Made by a program: the position numbers and the translations under genes. Below the pieces are notes generated by a model that ran no database searches, was not told the origin of the DNA, and saw only the letters and a list, made by a program, of their open reading frames with translations. DNA of 64,000 bases from Rhodocyclales bacterium GT-UBC. Lineage in GTDB: Bacteria > Pseudomonadota > Gammaproteobacteria > Burkholderiales > Rhodocyclaceae. Positions 41,958-52,001 of the stretch are shown here, in pieces. Every line of letters begins with the position of its first letter. The first letter of the stretch is position 1. The DNA is taken from NCBI GenBank assembly GCA_003583745.1, contig QXPY01000007.1, forward strand, positions 124,001 to 188,000, in the 5' to 3' direction.

Positions 41958-42803
41958 ATGCTCAGCTACCGTCATGCCTTTCACGCCGGCAATCATGCCG
42001 ACGTGCTGAAACACCTCATCCTGATCCAGATCGCCGAATACATGGGCGCCAAGCCTGCCCCGTACTGGATCATCGATACCCATGCCGGTGCTGGGCGTTA
42101 CGCACTGGAATCGGCCCACGCCACCAAGCTCGGCGAATACCGTGACGGGGTCGGCCGCCTGTGGGAGGCCAAGGGGCTGCCGCCGGCGGCGGCAACCTAC
42201 CTCGACTACGTCAAGATGCTCAATCCGGACGGCCAGCTACGCTATTACCCCGGTTCCCCCTGGCTGGCCAGCCAGTTGCTGCGCGAAAGCGATCGCCTGC
42301 GCCTTTACGAATTGCACAGCACCGACGTCAAGTTGCTGCAGGACTGCTTCAAGAGTGCCGGGCGCCAGGTGGCGATCACGGCCGGCGATGGTTTTGCCGG
42401 CCTCAAGGCCATCCTGCCCCCGCCACCGCGGCGCGGCCTGGTCCTGATCGACCCATCCTACGAGACCAAGGACGACTACAGCAACGTCATCAAGGGCCTG
42501 CAGGAAGCGCTCAAGCGCTTTGCCACCGGCACCTATGCACTGTGGTACCCGATGCTCTCCAAGATCGAGTCGCGCAAGCTGCCGACCAAGCTCAAAGGAC
42601 TGGGGGCCAACAACTGGCTGCATGCAACGCTGGAAGTCACAGCCCCCTCGAAGGACGGTTTCGGCATGAACGGCAGCGGCATGTTCATCATCAATCCGCC
42701 CTGGACACTGGAAAAGACGCTGCACGAGACGCTGCCCACGCTGACCCGCCTGCTGGCCCAGGGTGAAGGCGCCAAATACACGCTGGAAAGCCAGTCGACC
42801 TGA
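41958..42803 (+). CDS. rlmJ: 23S rRNA (adenine2030-N6)-methyltransferase
   Basis: RlmJ methylates A2030 of 23S rRNA. The 281-residue protein starts MLSYRHAFHAGNHADVLKH, the highly conserved N terminus. It continues with WIIDTHAGAGRY (SAM site), the catalytic LVLIDPSYE (N6-adenine DPPY-like motif), LWYPMLSKIESRKLP and a C-terminal GMFIINPPWTL. A terminator follows at 42827. Confidence 0.96.
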   Translation: MLSYRHAFHAGNHADVLKHLILIQIAEYMGAKPAPYWIIDTHAGAGRYALESAHATKLGEYRDGVGRLWEAKGLPPAAATYLDYVKMLNPDGQLRYYPGSPWLASQLLRESDRLRLYELHSTDVKLLQDCFKSAGRQVAITAGDGFAGLKAILPPPPRRGLVLIDPSYETKDDYSNVIKGLQEALKRFATGTYALWYPMLSKIESRKLPTKLKGLGANNWLHATLEVTAPSKDGFGMNGSGMFIINPPWTLEKTLHETLPTLTRLLAQGEGAKYTLESQST

Positions 42804-42826
42804 GCAAGACTGCGCTACACCTCGCC

Positions 42827-42853
42827 AAAATGCCCGCGGTTGCGGGCATTTTT
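42827..42853. terminator. Bidirectional terminator between rlmJ and the MazG-like gene
   Basis: Stem TGCCCGC/GCGGGCA with a 4-base loop is flanked by four A and five T. It lies between convergent genes and reaches the stop codon of the minus-strand gene. Confidence 0.88.
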
Positions 42854-43230
42854 CATCGTGGCGCGTCGCCGGTCAGTTCGGTGTACTTCGCCCGCGAGCC
42901 GTAAGCCTTGTCCACCGGATACTTGGCAGCATTTTTTTCCAGCTTTTTCCGCGCCGCCGTCGCCAGATCGATGCCGGCAACGTCGGCAATCAGCAGCAGG
43001 TAAAGCAGGATATCGGCGCACTCGTCACGCAGGGCCTCGCCGCTCACCGGATCGCCCGGCAAGGCGTCGATCTCGGCGTCGCTTTTCCATTGCGTCAGCT
43101 CGAGCAATTCGGCCGCTTCGAGATTGAGCGAGGTGATCAGGTTGCGCAGGGAATGAAACTGCCGCCAGTTACGGGCATCGCGAAATTCGCGCACGGCGGC
43201 AGTCAGGGTTTCGATATCGCTCAAGGCCAT
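42853..43230 (-). CDS. MazG-like nucleotide pyrophosphohydrolase
   Basis: A 125-residue all-alpha NTP pyrophosphatase. The metal-binding EEX-type motifs are seen in NLEAAELLELTQW (about 40-52) and DECADILLYLLLIADVAGIDL (about 75-95), followed by KLEKNAAKYPVDKAYG. This is the dCTP pyrophosphatase/RS21-C6-like group that cleans the nucleotide pool. The ATG at 43230 (MALSDIETL) gives the family's N terminus. Confidence 0.9.
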   Translation of the reverse strand: MALSDIETLTAAVREFRDARNWRQFHSLRNLITSLNLEAAELLELTQWKSDAEIDALPGDPVSGEALRDECADILLYLLLIADVAGIDLATAARKKLEKNAAKYPVDKAYGSRAKYTELTGDAPR

Positions 43231-43330
43231 ACTCCATAGCAAAGTCAGCGGATGATGCCAGCCACGCCGACCTGCTGCAACGCAGCATCAGACGATAGAA
43301 TAGGCCGCCCACCGCTTACGGAACCTCGTC

Positions 43331-44584
43331 ATGCCAAGAATCTCCCTCAACAGCCAGATCGCTGTCGGCTGCCTGATCGGCATTGCCGGCGGTTTCCTGC
43401 TCAACCTGAACGAGGCCGCGGGCATTCGCCAGGACAGCTTGTACGGTGCCAAACTGGTCGGCACCTTGTTTCTCGACCTGTTGCGGATGGTCCTGGTGCC
43501 GCTGGTTTTCGCCTCCATCGTCGTCGGCGTCGCCAATCTGCGCGCCAACCAGAAAATGCACCGTGTGTGGATCACCACCCTGAGCTTTTTTGCCCTGTCG
43601 ATGGCGCTGGCCATCGTCATCGGCTTCGGTGCCGCGCACCTCTTCGAGCCGGGCAAGGGGCTGCATCTGGAGATGTTCGCCGAAGCGACGAAAAACTATC
43701 AGGCGCGGCAAATGCCGTTGCCCGAGTACATCGCCCAGTTCCTTCACGGCCTTTTCCAGAACCCGTTCAAGGCGCTGGCCCAGGGCGACATTCTCGCCGT
43801 CGTCATCATTGCGCTGTTTCTCGGCATCGCGCTGGTCGTCGGTGGCGAACGCTATCGCAACCTGCGCCAGTTGATCGAGGAACTACAGGAACTCTGCCTG
43901 ATGATCGTCGGCTGGATCATGCGCCTCGCCCCGTTCGGCCTAGCGGCCTTGCTCCTGCAACTGGTTGCCAGCCAGAATGCGGCCCTGCTCGCCAGTTTGC
44001 TGCAGTTCATCGCGGTGATCATCGGCAGCACGCTGTTCCACGGCGCCATCGTGCTGCCGCTGCTGCTCTACCTCGTCACCCGGGTGACGCCGCTGCAATT
44101 CTGGCGAGGCGCACGCGATGCCCTGATCACCGCCTTCGCCACCAGTTCGAGCGCAGCCACCCTACCGATCACGCTGCGCTGTACCGAGCAGCACCTGCAT
44201 GTCAAAAAGGACATTGCCAATTTCGTCGTCCCGCTCGGCGCCACCGTCAACATGGATGGCACTGCCTTGTACGAAGCCGCCGCGGCGCTCTTCGTCGCCC
44301 GTCTGGCCGGCATCGATCTCGACCTGGCCAGCCAGTGCATCATCTTCTTCGTGGCCATGCTCGGCGCCATCGGCGCCCCCGGCATTCCCAGCGTCGGCAT
44401 GCTGAGCATGGTACTGGTGCTCGAATCGGTCGGTCTGCCGACCGAAGCCATCGCCATTCTGCTGCCGATCGACCGCATCCTCGACACCGTCCGCACGGCG
44501 GTCAATGTCGAGGGTGACATGATCGGCAGCCTCATCGTGCAGGAGTTGACTGCGCCCCCCGGCGAATCGACAGCCGTTTCATAA
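43331..44584 (+). CDS. Dicarboxylate/amino acid:cation symporter (DAACS family)
   Basis: A 417-residue membrane transporter of the GltP/DctA family. The signature region is clear: serine-rich FATSSSAATLPITL (about 278-291), the VNMDGTALYEAAAALFVARL helix (about 312-331), GIPSVGMLSMVLVLESVGLP, and PIDRILDTVRTAVNVEGD near the C terminus. It imports glutamate or C4-dicarboxylates with Na+ or H+; the exact substrate cannot be told. The 3' end overlaps the GH19 gene by 6 bases. Confidence 0.93.
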   Translation: MPRISLNSQIAVGCLIGIAGGFLLNLNEAAGIRQDSLYGAKLVGTLFLDLLRMVLVPLVFASIVVGVANLRANQKMHRVWITTLSFFALSMALAIVIGFGAAHLFEPGKGLHLEMFAEATKNYQARQMPLPEYIAQFLHGLFQNPFKALAQGDILAVVIIALFLGIALVVGGERYRNLRQLIEELQELCLMIVGWIMRLAPFGLAALLLQLVASQNAALLASLLQFIAVIIGSTLFHGAIVLPLLLYLVTRVTPLQFWRGARDALITAFATSSSAATLPITLRCTEQHLHVKKDIANFVVPLGATVNMDGTALYEAAAALFVARLAGIDLDLASQCIIFFVAMLGAIGAPGIPSVGMLSMVLVLESVGLPTEAIAILLPIDRILDTVRTAVNVEGDMIGSLIVQELTAPPGESTAVS

Positions 44585-45208
44585 AAAACTTTCAACACGG
44601 CGCAGCAAGGCCAGGCGCTCCTGCAGGCCTTGCGTTCCACCATTGATGGCACGGGTAATCGCCGTGAAGTCCTCAAGATCGTCGTCGCCGGTCTGATCGT
44701 CGGCCAGCGCATTGAGGCCGCGCGAATGCCAGAACCAGGCCGCACTAAGTGCGGCATTGGCAGGATCGACCAGCAAATCGGGCTGATTGAGCAGATCCAG
44801 GCCCAAGGCCTGACCACAGGCGGCGTAGTTGCTGCGCCCGGTGATCTGGATCAGGCCGCGACCGCGAAAACGAAAGCCATCACCGGAATCGGTATTGCCA
44901 TTGCCCATCCGGTTTGCGTAGACGTAATTGGCCAGTCTGGACTCGTTCTTCACATAGGGCGCAGCGATCGCCTCGGTCGGAAAGCGTTTGGGCCAGACCC
45001 GCATCAAGCGTTGCGGCGTCGAATAGATCAGGCTTTCGACCAGGCGATTGAATTGCCCTGACTCGTGCCCGACCTGGGCAATGAAGCTTGCCATCCGATC
45101 ACGCGAATCGATCTCGTAGCGAGCCATGGCGGCAGAGAGCACGGGCGCCCAGCGGGCGGGCTCGCGGCACAGCGGCAAGGCCAGCCTGATTGTCTGTTCG
45201 GTCAACAT
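44579..45208 (-). CDS. Glycoside hydrolase family 19 protein (endolysin/chitinase-like)
   Basis: A 209-residue GH19-fold hydrolase. FIAQVGHESGQFNRLVESLIYS contains the family's catalytic Glu (HES). RFRGRGLIQITGRSNYAACG is the substrate-binding signature, and WFWHSRGLNALAD lies near the end. Bacterial stand-alone GH19 proteins act on chitin or peptidoglycan and are common as phage endolysins. No signal peptide and no phage genes are visible. GAGGAG lies 6 bases before the ATG at 45208, which decides that start over one two codons upstream. Confidence 0.9.
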   Translation of the reverse strand: MLTEQTIRLALPLCREPARWAPVLSAAMARYEIDSRDRMASFIAQVGHESGQFNRLVESLIYSTPQRLMRVWPKRFPTEAIAAPYVKNESRLANYVYANRMGNGNTDSGDGFRFRGRGLIQITGRSNYAACGQALGLDLLNQPDLLVDPANAALSAAWFWHSRGLNALADDQTGDDDLEDFTAITRAINGGTQGLQERLALLRRVESFL

Positions 45209-45230
45209 CGGCATCTCCTCGGTAGATGGA

Positions 45231-45629
45231 TTACAGGCCCAATTCCCGGAGCAGTTCGGCATATTCAGCCGGGCTGCGCCTCTTCAAACGTTTGATATCG
45301 GCCGCGAGTTCACGGGCGGTAACGGCCGCCTCGCTCTGCTTGATCAATTCGATGTCTTGACGAATCTGCCGCAATTGCTTGAGCGCGACCTCCCCCTGCT
45401 CTGCCTGCAGCTTGCCGGCATCGGCTTCAGCCAGCAGGATTTCGGTGATCAAACCGAGTTGCTTGCCGTACGACGCCCGCTCAAAAGCCTTTTTCTCGAT
45501 TCTCGCATCGCCGGCATCGGGTTTAATGGCGTCGAAAAACCAGTTGGTATTGGGCTCGATCTGCTGGGCGACGCTGCCGCTCCATGGAAAATGCAGGATT
45601 GGCGACCATATCCAGAACCAGGGAATCAT
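45231..45629 (-). CDS. Hypothetical protein upstream of the GH19 gene
   Basis: A 132-residue protein with a hydrophobic, tryptophan-rich N terminus (MIPWFWIWSPILHFPWSG), then QQIEPNTNWFFDAIKPDAGDARIEKK-type sequence and a helical C-terminal half (charged, ending YAELLRELGL). I cannot assign a family. It ends 22 bases before the GH19 gene on the same strand, so the two are probably cotranscribed and may work together, for example as membrane-associated partner and hydrolase. Confidence 0.72.
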   Translation of the reverse strand: MIPWFWIWSPILHFPWSGSVAQQIEPNTNWFFDAIKPDAGDARIEKKAFERASYGKQLGLITEILLAEADAGKLQAEQGEVALKQLRQIRQDIELIKQSEAAVTARELAADIKRLKRRSPAEYAELLRELGL

Positions 45630-45821
45630 CTTGCCTCCTCATCCGCTTCGCAAACGACAGGTAATGAAACCGGACATCCGAGCCAGTCGCCTCTTTTCAG
45701 CTTAGACAGCTGACCGGACAATGTCCAATGAATAAACCATGACATTTGCACTTATCGGCAAGTTCCCGCAGCCTGCTTCAAATCGTAAAATCGTGGCAAT
45801 GACATTTACCCAGGAGACAAC

Positions 45822-46343
45822 ATGCCCCTCTTCCGCCTTGATGGCAAAACCCCTCAACTCGGCCAGGCCGCCTGGGTTGCCCCGAACGCTACCGTGATCG
45901 GCGATGTCCGCCTTGGCGCAAACAGCTCGATCTGGTGGAATGCCACCTTGCGCGGCGACAACGACCCGATCCATATCGGCGACAACAGCAATATCCAGGA
46001 TGGCTCGGTATTGCACACCGATGAGGGCGTGCCGATGCATATCGGCGACAACGTCACCGTCGGCCACCTGGTCATGCTGCACGGCTGTACGGTGGGCGAC
46101 GGCAGCCTGATCGGCATCGGCTCGGTCATTCTCAACCGGGCCGTGATCGGCAAGCACTGCATCGTCGGCGCCAATACGCTGATCCCGGAAGGCAAGGTCT
46201 TTCCGGACCGGGTACTGATCGTCGGCTCGCCGGGCAAAGTGGTACGGGAATTAAGCGACGAGGACGTCGCCCGCCTGCAAAAATCGGCCGAGCATTATGT
46301 CGAGAATGCCCGCCGCTACAGCGAGACGCTCGCCCCGCTGTAA
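45822..46343 (+). CDS. Gamma-carbonic anhydrase family protein
   Basis: A 173-residue left-handed beta-helix protein (hexapeptide repeats throughout, for example VIGDVRLGANSSIWWNATLR). The three zinc-type histidines are seen in VLHTDEG and GHLVMLHG, and GDN motifs recur. This is the YrdA/CaiE/gamma-CA-like group; catalytic carbonic anhydrase activity is uncertain for YrdA-type members. A CAGGAGAC site precedes the ATG. Confidence 0.92.
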   Translation: MPLFRLDGKTPQLGQAAWVAPNATVIGDVRLGANSSIWWNATLRGDNDPIHIGDNSNIQDGSVLHTDEGVPMHIGDNVTVGHLVMLHGCTVGDGSLIGIGSVILNRAVIGKHCIVGANTLIPEGKVFPDRVLIVGSPGKVVRELSDEDVARLQKSAEHYVENARRYSETLAPL

Positions 46344-46350
46344 ACGACAA

Positions 46351-46370
46351 CGCGGGGCAGAAGCCCCGCG
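46351..46370. terminator. GC-rich hairpin between the gamma-CA and fliW genes
   Basis: Perfect 8-bp stem CGCGGGGC/GCCCCGCG with a 4-base loop between the convergent stops. It has no T run, so it is a weak or Rho-assisted terminator. Confidence 0.6.
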
Positions 46371-46392
46371 TGTCAGCTGATTCCGGCAAGGA

Positions 46393-46836
46393 TCAAAGTG
46401 CGCTGACCAGATTCGACAGCGTAATGTTCGGACGGAAGGTTTCCATCACTTTCTGCAGGCCGACCCGAGCGCGGGTATTGATCACCAGCGGCGCCCGGAG
46501 GCTTGGACTGATCTCCACCTTGCCGCCTTCATCCTTGCGGAACAGGACCTGCATCACGGCGACATCTTCGGCTGCCGGCGACTGCAGAAGCGCATTTTCG
46601 GCATCGCTCAGCACCAGCTCGTAATTGAAGCCGATGGTGGTCGGATCAACAATCTGGAAAGCCAGATTCGGATCGTCGAGCGATTGCAGCGTGTAGCTGG
46701 CCGGCTCTTCGGCCGCATCCTCGTGCACCAGCATGAAGCGCTTGTTGTCTTCGAAGGCGACCAGGCCATTCGGGAAGTTGATGACTTTTTCCGGGCTGAC
46801 TTCAACGGCACCGAACAGATAGGTTTCAACTTTCAT
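46393..46836 (-). CDS. fliW: Flagellar assembly factor FliW
   Basis: FliW binds flagellin and antagonises CsrA, linking flagellin level to translation. The 147 residues show [24 protein letters not shown]-type opening, [26 protein letters not shown] and a C-terminal [22 protein letters not shown] lies 7 bases before the ATG at 46836, which sets this start over longer readings. No csrA or fliC is adjacent. Confidence 0.93.
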   Translation of the reverse strand: MKVETYLFGAVEVSPEKVINFPNGLVAFEDNKRFMLVHEDAAEEPASYTLQSLDDPNLAFQIVDPTTIGFNYELVLSDAENALLQSPAAEDVAVMQVLFRKDEGGKVEISPSLRAPLVINTRARVGLQKVMETFRPNITLSNLVSAL

Positions 46837-46958
46837 ATATTTACCCTCCTTGAAAATGGCATGTTTCTCGAAGCATCCTACACCACAAGCGTGCGGTTGT
46901 ATTTTCCGTCTGGATTGCGCATAGTTCACCCCCCTTTTTTTGCTGCACCGCCGCATCC

Positions 46959-49280
46959 ATGCTTGCTCCAATCGAACACCGCATTGCCCTCGAACTTGGC
47001 GTCCGTCCGGCCCAGGTAATCGCTGCCATCAGCCTGCTCGACGAAGGCGCCACGGTGCCCTTCATCGCCCGCTACCGCAAGGAAGTCACCGATGGTCTGG
47101 ACGACACGCAACTGCGCAACCTGGAAGAGCGCCTGACCTATCTGCGCGACCTGGAAGACCGCCGTGCCGCGATCCTCGCCAGCATCGAGGAACAGGGCAA
47201 ACTGACGCCCGCACTGAAAGCCGAGATCGACGATGCCGAAACCAAGCAGCGCCTGGAAGACCTCTATCTCCCCTACAAGCAGAAGCGCCGCACCAAGGCG
47301 CAGATCGCCCGCGAAGCCGGCATCGAGCCGCTCGCCCTGGCACTGCTCGACAATCCCGAGCTGACGCCCGACGAAGAAGCCGAAAAATACCTCAACGCCG
47401 AGGCCGGCTTTGCCGACAGCAAGGCCGTGCTCGACGGCGCCCGTCAGATCCTGATGGAAAAATTCGCCGAGGATGCCCAGTTGCTGCAGACCCTGCGCGA
47501 GTATCTGAACGAACATGGCCACGTCAAATCCACCGTGGTTGAAGGCAAGGAAAGCGAAGGCGCCAAGTTCCGCGACTGGTTCGACTTTGCCGAGCCGATT
47601 GCCGACATGCCCTCGCACCGGGCGCTGGCCCTGCTGCGCGGCCGCAACGAAGGCATGCTCGGCGTGTCGCTGGTCCTCGACAGCGAGCTCGACGAAGAGA
47701 ACGTCCAGCCCGGCCCCAACCCCTGCGAGCAGCGTATCGCCGCCCGTTACGGCATCAAGGCCCAGGGCCGCCCGGCCGACAAATGGCTGCAGGACACCGT
47801 ACGCTGGACCTGGAAGGTCAAGGTCTACACCCATCTCGAACTCGAACTGATGAACGAGCTGCGCGAGCGGGCCGAAGACGAAGCCATCCGCATCTTCGGC
47901 AAGAACCTTAAGGACTTGCTGCTCGCCGCCCCGGCCGGCCAACACGTCACCATGGGCATCGACCCGGGTATCCGCACCGGCTGCAAGATCGCCGTCGTCG
48001 ATGCCACCGGCAAGCTGCTCGATACCGCCACCATCTACCCGCACGAACCGCGCTGCGACTGGGATGGCTCGATGGCAACCATTGCCCGCCTGGCTTCGAA
48101 GCATGGCGTTTCGCTGGTGGCGATCGGCAACGGCACGGCCAGCCGCGAAACCGACAAGCTGGTTCTCGACGTCATGAAGCGCTACCCGGAAGCCCGGCTG
48201 ACCAAGATCGTCGTCTCCGAAGCCGGGGCATCGGTCTATTCAGCCTCCGAATTTGCCGCCCGCGAGTTTCCCGACCTCGACGTCTCGATCCGCGGCGCGG
48301 TGTCGATCGCCCGTCGCCTGCAGGATCCGCTGGCCGAACTGGTCAAGATCGAACCGAAATCGATCGGCGTCGGCCAGTACCAGCACGACGTGTCGCAAAC
48401 CAAGCTGGCGCGCAATCTCGATGCCGTGGTCGAGGACTGCGTCAATGCCGTCGGCGTTGACGTCAATACCGCCTCGGTGCCGCTGCTCACCCGCATTTCG
48501 GGCCTCAACGCCGGCCTGGCCGCCAACATCGTCAGCTACCGCGATGCCAACGGCGCCTTCCGCTCGCGCGACGAACTGAAGAAAGTCCCCCGCCTCGGCG
48601 ACAAGACCTTCGAGCAGGCCGCGGGCTTCCTGCGCGTGCCGAACGGCGACAATCCGCTCGACAGCTCCTCGGTGCACCCGGAAGCCTATCCGGTGGTCGA
48701 GAAGATCATCGTTGACCTGAAAAAGCCGATCAAGGAAATCCTCGGCGACAGCCGTGCCCTCAAGGGGCTGAACCCCTCGAAATACACCGACGAGCGCTTC
48801 GGCTTGCCGACCGTGCAGGACATCTTCAAGGAACTGGAAAAACCCGGTCGCGACCCGCGCCCCGAGTTCAAGACCGCCACCTTCGCCGACGGCGTCGAAA
48901 AGGTCAGCGACCTGCGCCCAGGCATGATCCTCGAAGGGGTTGTCACCAACGTTGCCGCCTTCGGTGCCTTCGTCGACATCGGCGTACACCAGGATGGGCT
49001 GGTCCATGTCTCGGCCCTCTCCAACACCTTCGTCAAGGACCCGCACAGCGTCGTCAAGGCCGGCCAGATCGTCAAGGTCAAGGTACTGGAAGTCGACCTG
49101 CAACGCCAGCGTATCGCGCTGAGCATGCGCATGGGCGATGAGCCGACCCAGGGCAAACGCCACGACAGCGCGCCGGCCAGCCGGGGCGGGCAGCCGCAGG
49201 CACGCCCGCAACAGCGCAGCAGCGGCCCTGCCCCGAGCGGCAACGCGATGGCGGCCGCCTTCGCCAAACTCAAAAAGTAA
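46959..49280 (+). CDS. tex: Tex family RNA-binding transcription accessory protein
   Basis: A 773-residue Tex/YhgF protein: helical N-terminal region ([15 protein letters not shown]-type motif near 30), YqgF/RNase H-like domain ([19 protein letters not shown] near 330), tandem HhH segment (about 500-570, [20 protein letters not shown]) and C-terminal S1 RNA-binding domain (about 650-725, [21 protein letters not shown]). A low-complexity basic tail follows. Tex binds nucleic acids and affects transcription; its exact role is unsettled. Divergent from fliW. Confidence 0.96.
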   Translation: MLAPIEHRIALELGVRPAQVIAAISLLDEGATVPFIARYRKEVTDGLDDTQLRNLEERLTYLRDLEDRRAAILASIEEQGKLTPALKAEIDDAETKQRLEDLYLPYKQKRRTKAQIAREAGIEPLALALLDNPELTPDEEAEKYLNAEAGFADSKAVLDGARQILMEKFAEDAQLLQTLREYLNEHGHVKSTVVEGKESEGAKFRDWFDFAEPIADMPSHRALALLRGRNEGMLGVSLVLDSELDEENVQPGPNPCEQRIAARYGIKAQGRPADKWLQDTVRWTWKVKVYTHLELELMNELRERAEDEAIRIFGKNLKDLLLAAPAGQHVTMGIDPGIRTGCKIAVVDATGKLLDTATIYPHEPRCDWDGSMATIARLASKHGVSLVAIGNGTASRETDKLVLDVMKRYPEARLTKIVVSEAGASVYSASEFAAREFPDLDVSIRGAVSIARRLQDPLAELVKIEPKSIGVGQYQHDVSQTKLARNLDAVVEDCVNAVGVDVNTASVPLLTRISGLNAGLAANIVSYRDANGAFRSRDELKKVPRLGDKTFEQAAGFLRVPNGDNPLDSSSVHPEAYPVVEKIIVDLKKPIKEILGDSRALKGLNPSKYTDERFGLPTVQDIFKELEKPGRDPRPEFKTATFADGVEKVSDLRPGMILEGVVTNVAAFGAFVDIGVHQDGLVHVSALSNTFVKDPHSVVKAGQIVKVKVLEVDLQRQRIALSMRMGDEPTQGKRHDSAPASRGGQPQARPQQRSSGPAPSGNAMAAAFAKLKK

Positions 49281-49286
49281 TGCTTT

Positions 49287-49309
49287 GCCGCCCGCCACAA
49301 GCGGGCGGC
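49287..49309 (+). terminator. Hairpin after tex
   Basis: 9-bp stem GCCGCCCGC/GCGGGCGGC with a 5-base loop, 6 bases after the tex stop. There is no T run (CTTC follows), so termination strength is doubtful. Confidence 0.55.
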
Positions 49310-49410
49310 TTCAAGCCTGATATCCGGCGCGATACCCCCACAGAAAAACAGCGTAAATTACGGCCTCCCGAGGCTGTTATGATTACGCAGCTTTTTACCC
49401 CACAAAAAAC

Positions 49411-49755
49411 ATGACTCAGATTTTCGGCATCAAGAACTGCGACACCATGAAAAAAGCCTTTGCCTGGCTGGAAGCCAATGGTGTGGCCTTCGAATTCATC
49501 GACTACAAGAAGGCCGGCGTTGCCGAGGCGCACCTGGCCGACTGGAACCAGCGTGCCACCTGGCAGAAGCTGCTCAACACCCGCGGCCTGATGTGGAAAA
49601 AACTCTCCGAAGACGAACGGGCCGATGTCGATGAAGCCAAGGCCTTGAAATTGATGGCGCAGTATCCGAGCCTGATCAAACGGCCGGTGCTCGACACCGG
49701 TAGCAAGCTGCTGGTCGGCTTCAGCCCGGAAACCTACGCGGCGGAGCTGAAATGA
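49411..49755 (+). CDS. ArsC/Spx-family reductase (YffB-like)
   Basis: A 114-residue thioredoxin-fold protein: MTQIFGIKNCDTMKKAFAWL with the single active-site Cys10, FIDYKKAGV, LNTRGLMWKKL and IKRPVLDTGSKLLVGF, which has the conserved Arg-Pro. This is the YffB-like branch of ArsC proteins, which are not proven arsenate reductases. The stop overlaps the hslO start (ATGA). Confidence 0.92.
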   Translation: MTQIFGIKNCDTMKKAFAWLEANGVAFEFIDYKKAGVAEAHLADWNQRATWQKLLNTRGLMWKKLSEDERADVDEAKALKLMAQYPSLIKRPVLDTGSKLLVGFSPETYAAELK

Positions 49756-50621
49756 GCGGCGGTACCGTACGTCGCTTCCTCTTCGAGGGGCTGGACATCC
49801 GTGGCGCCGTCGTCCATCTTGGCGATGCTTGGCAGCAGATGCAGGCGGGCCGCGATTACCAGCCAACCGTGGCACAACTGCTCGGCGAAACAGCGGCCGT
49901 CACCGCCCTGATTGCCGCCCAGCTCAAGCAGGCCGGTCGCCTGACCTTGCAACTGCGTGGCAACGGGCCGATCCAGCTGCTGGTCATGGACTGCAACGAA
50001 CAATTGCAGATGCGTGGCATGGCGCGCAGCAACCCCGTCGTCCTGCCCGCCCCGGTACCGGAACTGCTCGGCGCCCATCAGGGCGGCCAGTTGATGATGA
50101 GCCTTGACCTGCCGGAGGCTCGCCAACCCTACCAGAGCTACGTGCCGATGGTCGGCGACAGCATCGCTGCCATTTTCGAGCACTACCTCGAACAATCCGA
50201 ACAACAGGCCTCCCGCCTGTTCGCTACGGCTGGCCCCAAGGCCGCTTGCTGTCTCTTCCTGCAAAAGATGCCGGATGCCGATCAACGCGATCCCGATGGC
50301 TGGCACCGCATCACCCAGCTGGCCGCCACCGTCAAGACCGCCGAACTGCTCGAACTGGATGCCGAAACCCTGCTCGGCCGGCTGTTCCACGAAGAAATCG
50401 AGCATCGCGGCATCCGTCTCTACGATCCGCTCGAGGTGGCCTACCACTGCCCGGAGGACTGGAACAAGGTCCGCGACATGATCCGCAGCATCGGTCGTGC
50501 CGATGCCGAAGCCATCCTGGCGGAACATGGCGAAATCCTGATCCGCGACGACATTTGCAACCGGGATTACCGCTTTACGCCCGAAGACGTTGCCCGCCTG
50601 TTCGAAGAAACAGCCCACTAG
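49752..50621 (+). CDS. hslO: Hsp33-type chaperone with a reduced cysteine switch
   Basis: Hsp33 is a chaperone activated by oxidation of a zinc-bound C-x-C/C-x-x-C centre. The 289-residue protein aligns well (LLGETAAVTALIAAQLKQAG, LTLQLRGNGPIQLLVMD, HGEILIRDDICNRDY). The N-terminal fold and the linker are normal. At the C-terminal centre, however, only Cys233 (YHCPED) and Cys269 (RDDICN) remain; the second and third cysteines are Glu and Asp. Zinc binding and redox activation as known from E. coli are therefore doubtful. Coupled to the ArsC-like gene. Confidence 0.93.
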   Translation: MSGGTVRRFLFEGLDIRGAVVHLGDAWQQMQAGRDYQPTVAQLLGETAAVTALIAAQLKQAGRLTLQLRGNGPIQLLVMDCNEQLQMRGMARSNPVVLPAPVPELLGAHQGGQLMMSLDLPEARQPYQSYVPMVGDSIAAIFEHYLEQSEQQASRLFATAGPKAACCLFLQKMPDADQRDPDGWHRITQLAATVKTAELLELDAETLLGRLFHEEIEHRGIRLYDPLEVAYHCPEDWNKVRDMIRSIGRADAEAILAEHGEILIRDDICNRDYRFTPEDVARLFEETAH

Positions 50622-50633
50622 AGCAAACCGACG

Positions 50634-52001
50634 ATGCCATTGAGCAATCTGGATCAGTCGCCTGTCCTGTTGCAGCGCCAGGTTGCCCTGCTCTTTCGCA
50701 ACGTACCGATCGGACAGGCCGTTTCGGTTGCCAACGCCAGCCTGCTGATCTGGATTGCCTACCTGAACATGAACGGTACGGCGCCTCTGCTATGGTGGAT
50801 GCTGGCTTGCGCGGTTGCCGCAATGCGCGTCGCCATCGACCACCAATACAATCGGCTAGGCGACAACGCGGCACCGGATCGCCCCCTGTTCTGGCGCCAG
50901 CGCGCCCGCCTCGGAGCCGGGGCCGGTGGTCTGGCCTGGGCGGTCGGTGCGCTTGTTTTCATGCCGGGCGAAGACAGCATGCTCAAGCTGTTCACCGCAC
51001 TGGTCATGGCGGGCATGGTGGCGGGCGCCATCCCCTTGCTCTCGGCCGACAAGGTTTCATTCCGCCTTTACGCCTGGCCCGTGGGCAGTGCCGTGATTCT
51101 TTGCAGTTTCGGCACAACACCTTTCGACATTGCATTGACGGCAATGGCCGGCATTTTCATGGTGGCAGCCAGTTTGAGCGCCCGTCACTTCAACGACGCG
51201 CTGAGCAGCACCATTCGACTGGAACTGGAAAAGAGCATTCTGGTCGAGCACCTTGAAAAAGCCAGACTGACCGCCGAAACCTCGAATCGTGCCAAAAGCG
51301 AGTTCCTCGCCAATATCAGCCATGAATTGCGCACGCCACTGAACGGCATCATCGGCATGACCGAATTGCTCAAGTTCGAAACGCTGACCGACGATCAGCG
51401 CCTTCTCCTCGATCCGCTGAGCCAGTCGGCCGACGAGATGCTACGCCTGGTAAGCAATCTGATCGAACTGTCCGATCTCGAATCCGGCCGCACGCTTTCA
51501 ACTGATGGCCTGTTCGCAACCCAGGACCTGCTCGGCAACCTGCTGGTCGATTTCCGCAAAACTTGCGCCGCCAAGAGACTGGACCTCAGCATCGACGGCG
51601 AGGCAAACCTGCCGCCCCTGTTGCACGGCAATCTCGATGCCTTGCGCAAGGTTCTGACCCATCTGGTCGGCAACGCCGTCAAATTCACCGACCATGGCAC
51701 GGTCCGGGTTGCCCTGCGGGTCGAAGAACAGGATGCGCAGCGGGCCAGCATCGAATTCAGCATTCGCGACACCGGCCCCGGCATTGCGGAAGACAAGCTT
51801 GCCCTGCTCTCCGGCCTGCTGGTTCAGGCCGACGGCTCAAGCGTTCGCCGCCACGGCGGCATCGGCGTCGGCCTGCCGATTGCCCGCAAGCTGATCGAGC
51901 TGATGGGCGGCAAACTGAACATCAGCAGCAAGCTTGGCGAAGGCAGCTGCTTCAGCTTCACCCTTCCCTTCGCCATCCCCGACATCGAAACCGGCCATTA
52001 G
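50634..52001 (+). CDS. Membrane sensor histidine kinase
   Basis: A 455-residue kinase. The N-terminal 180 residues hold about six hydrophobic segments (MASE-like membrane sensor). HisKA follows with the phosphorylated His230 ([12 protein letters not shown]), then HATPase with N box [14 protein letters not shown]1 [10 protein letters not shown] and G2 [13 protein letters not shown]. No receiver domain or response-regulator gene is adjacent. The stop overlaps the stop of the convergent aminotransferase by 4 bases. Confidence 0.9.
   Translation: MPLSNLDQSPVLLQRQVALLFRNVPIGQAVSVANASLLIWIAYLNMNGTAPLLWWMLACAVAAMRVAIDHQYNRLGDNAAPDRPLFWRQRARLGAGAGGLAWAVGALVFMPGEDSMLKLFTALVMAGMVAGAIPLLSADKVSFRLYAWPVGSAVILCSFGTTPFDIALTAMAGIFMVAASLSARHFNDALSSTIRLELEKSILVEHLEKARLTAETSNRAKSEFLANISHELRTPLNGIIGMTELLKFETLTDDQRLLLDPLSQSADEMLRLVSNLIELSDLESGRTLSTDGLFATQDLLGNLLVDFRKTCAAKRLDLSIDGEANLPPLLHGNLDALRKVLTHLVGNAVKFTDHGTVRVALRVEEQDAQRASIEFSIRDTGPGIAEDKLALLSGLLVQADGSSVRRHGGIGVGLPIARKLIELMGGKLNISSKLGEGSCFSFTLPFAIPDIETGH

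Noticed and set aside
46837-46971. A longer FliW with 45 extra N-terminal residues
   Set aside because: The extension is not FliW-like, and a good ribosome site precedes the ATG at 46836.
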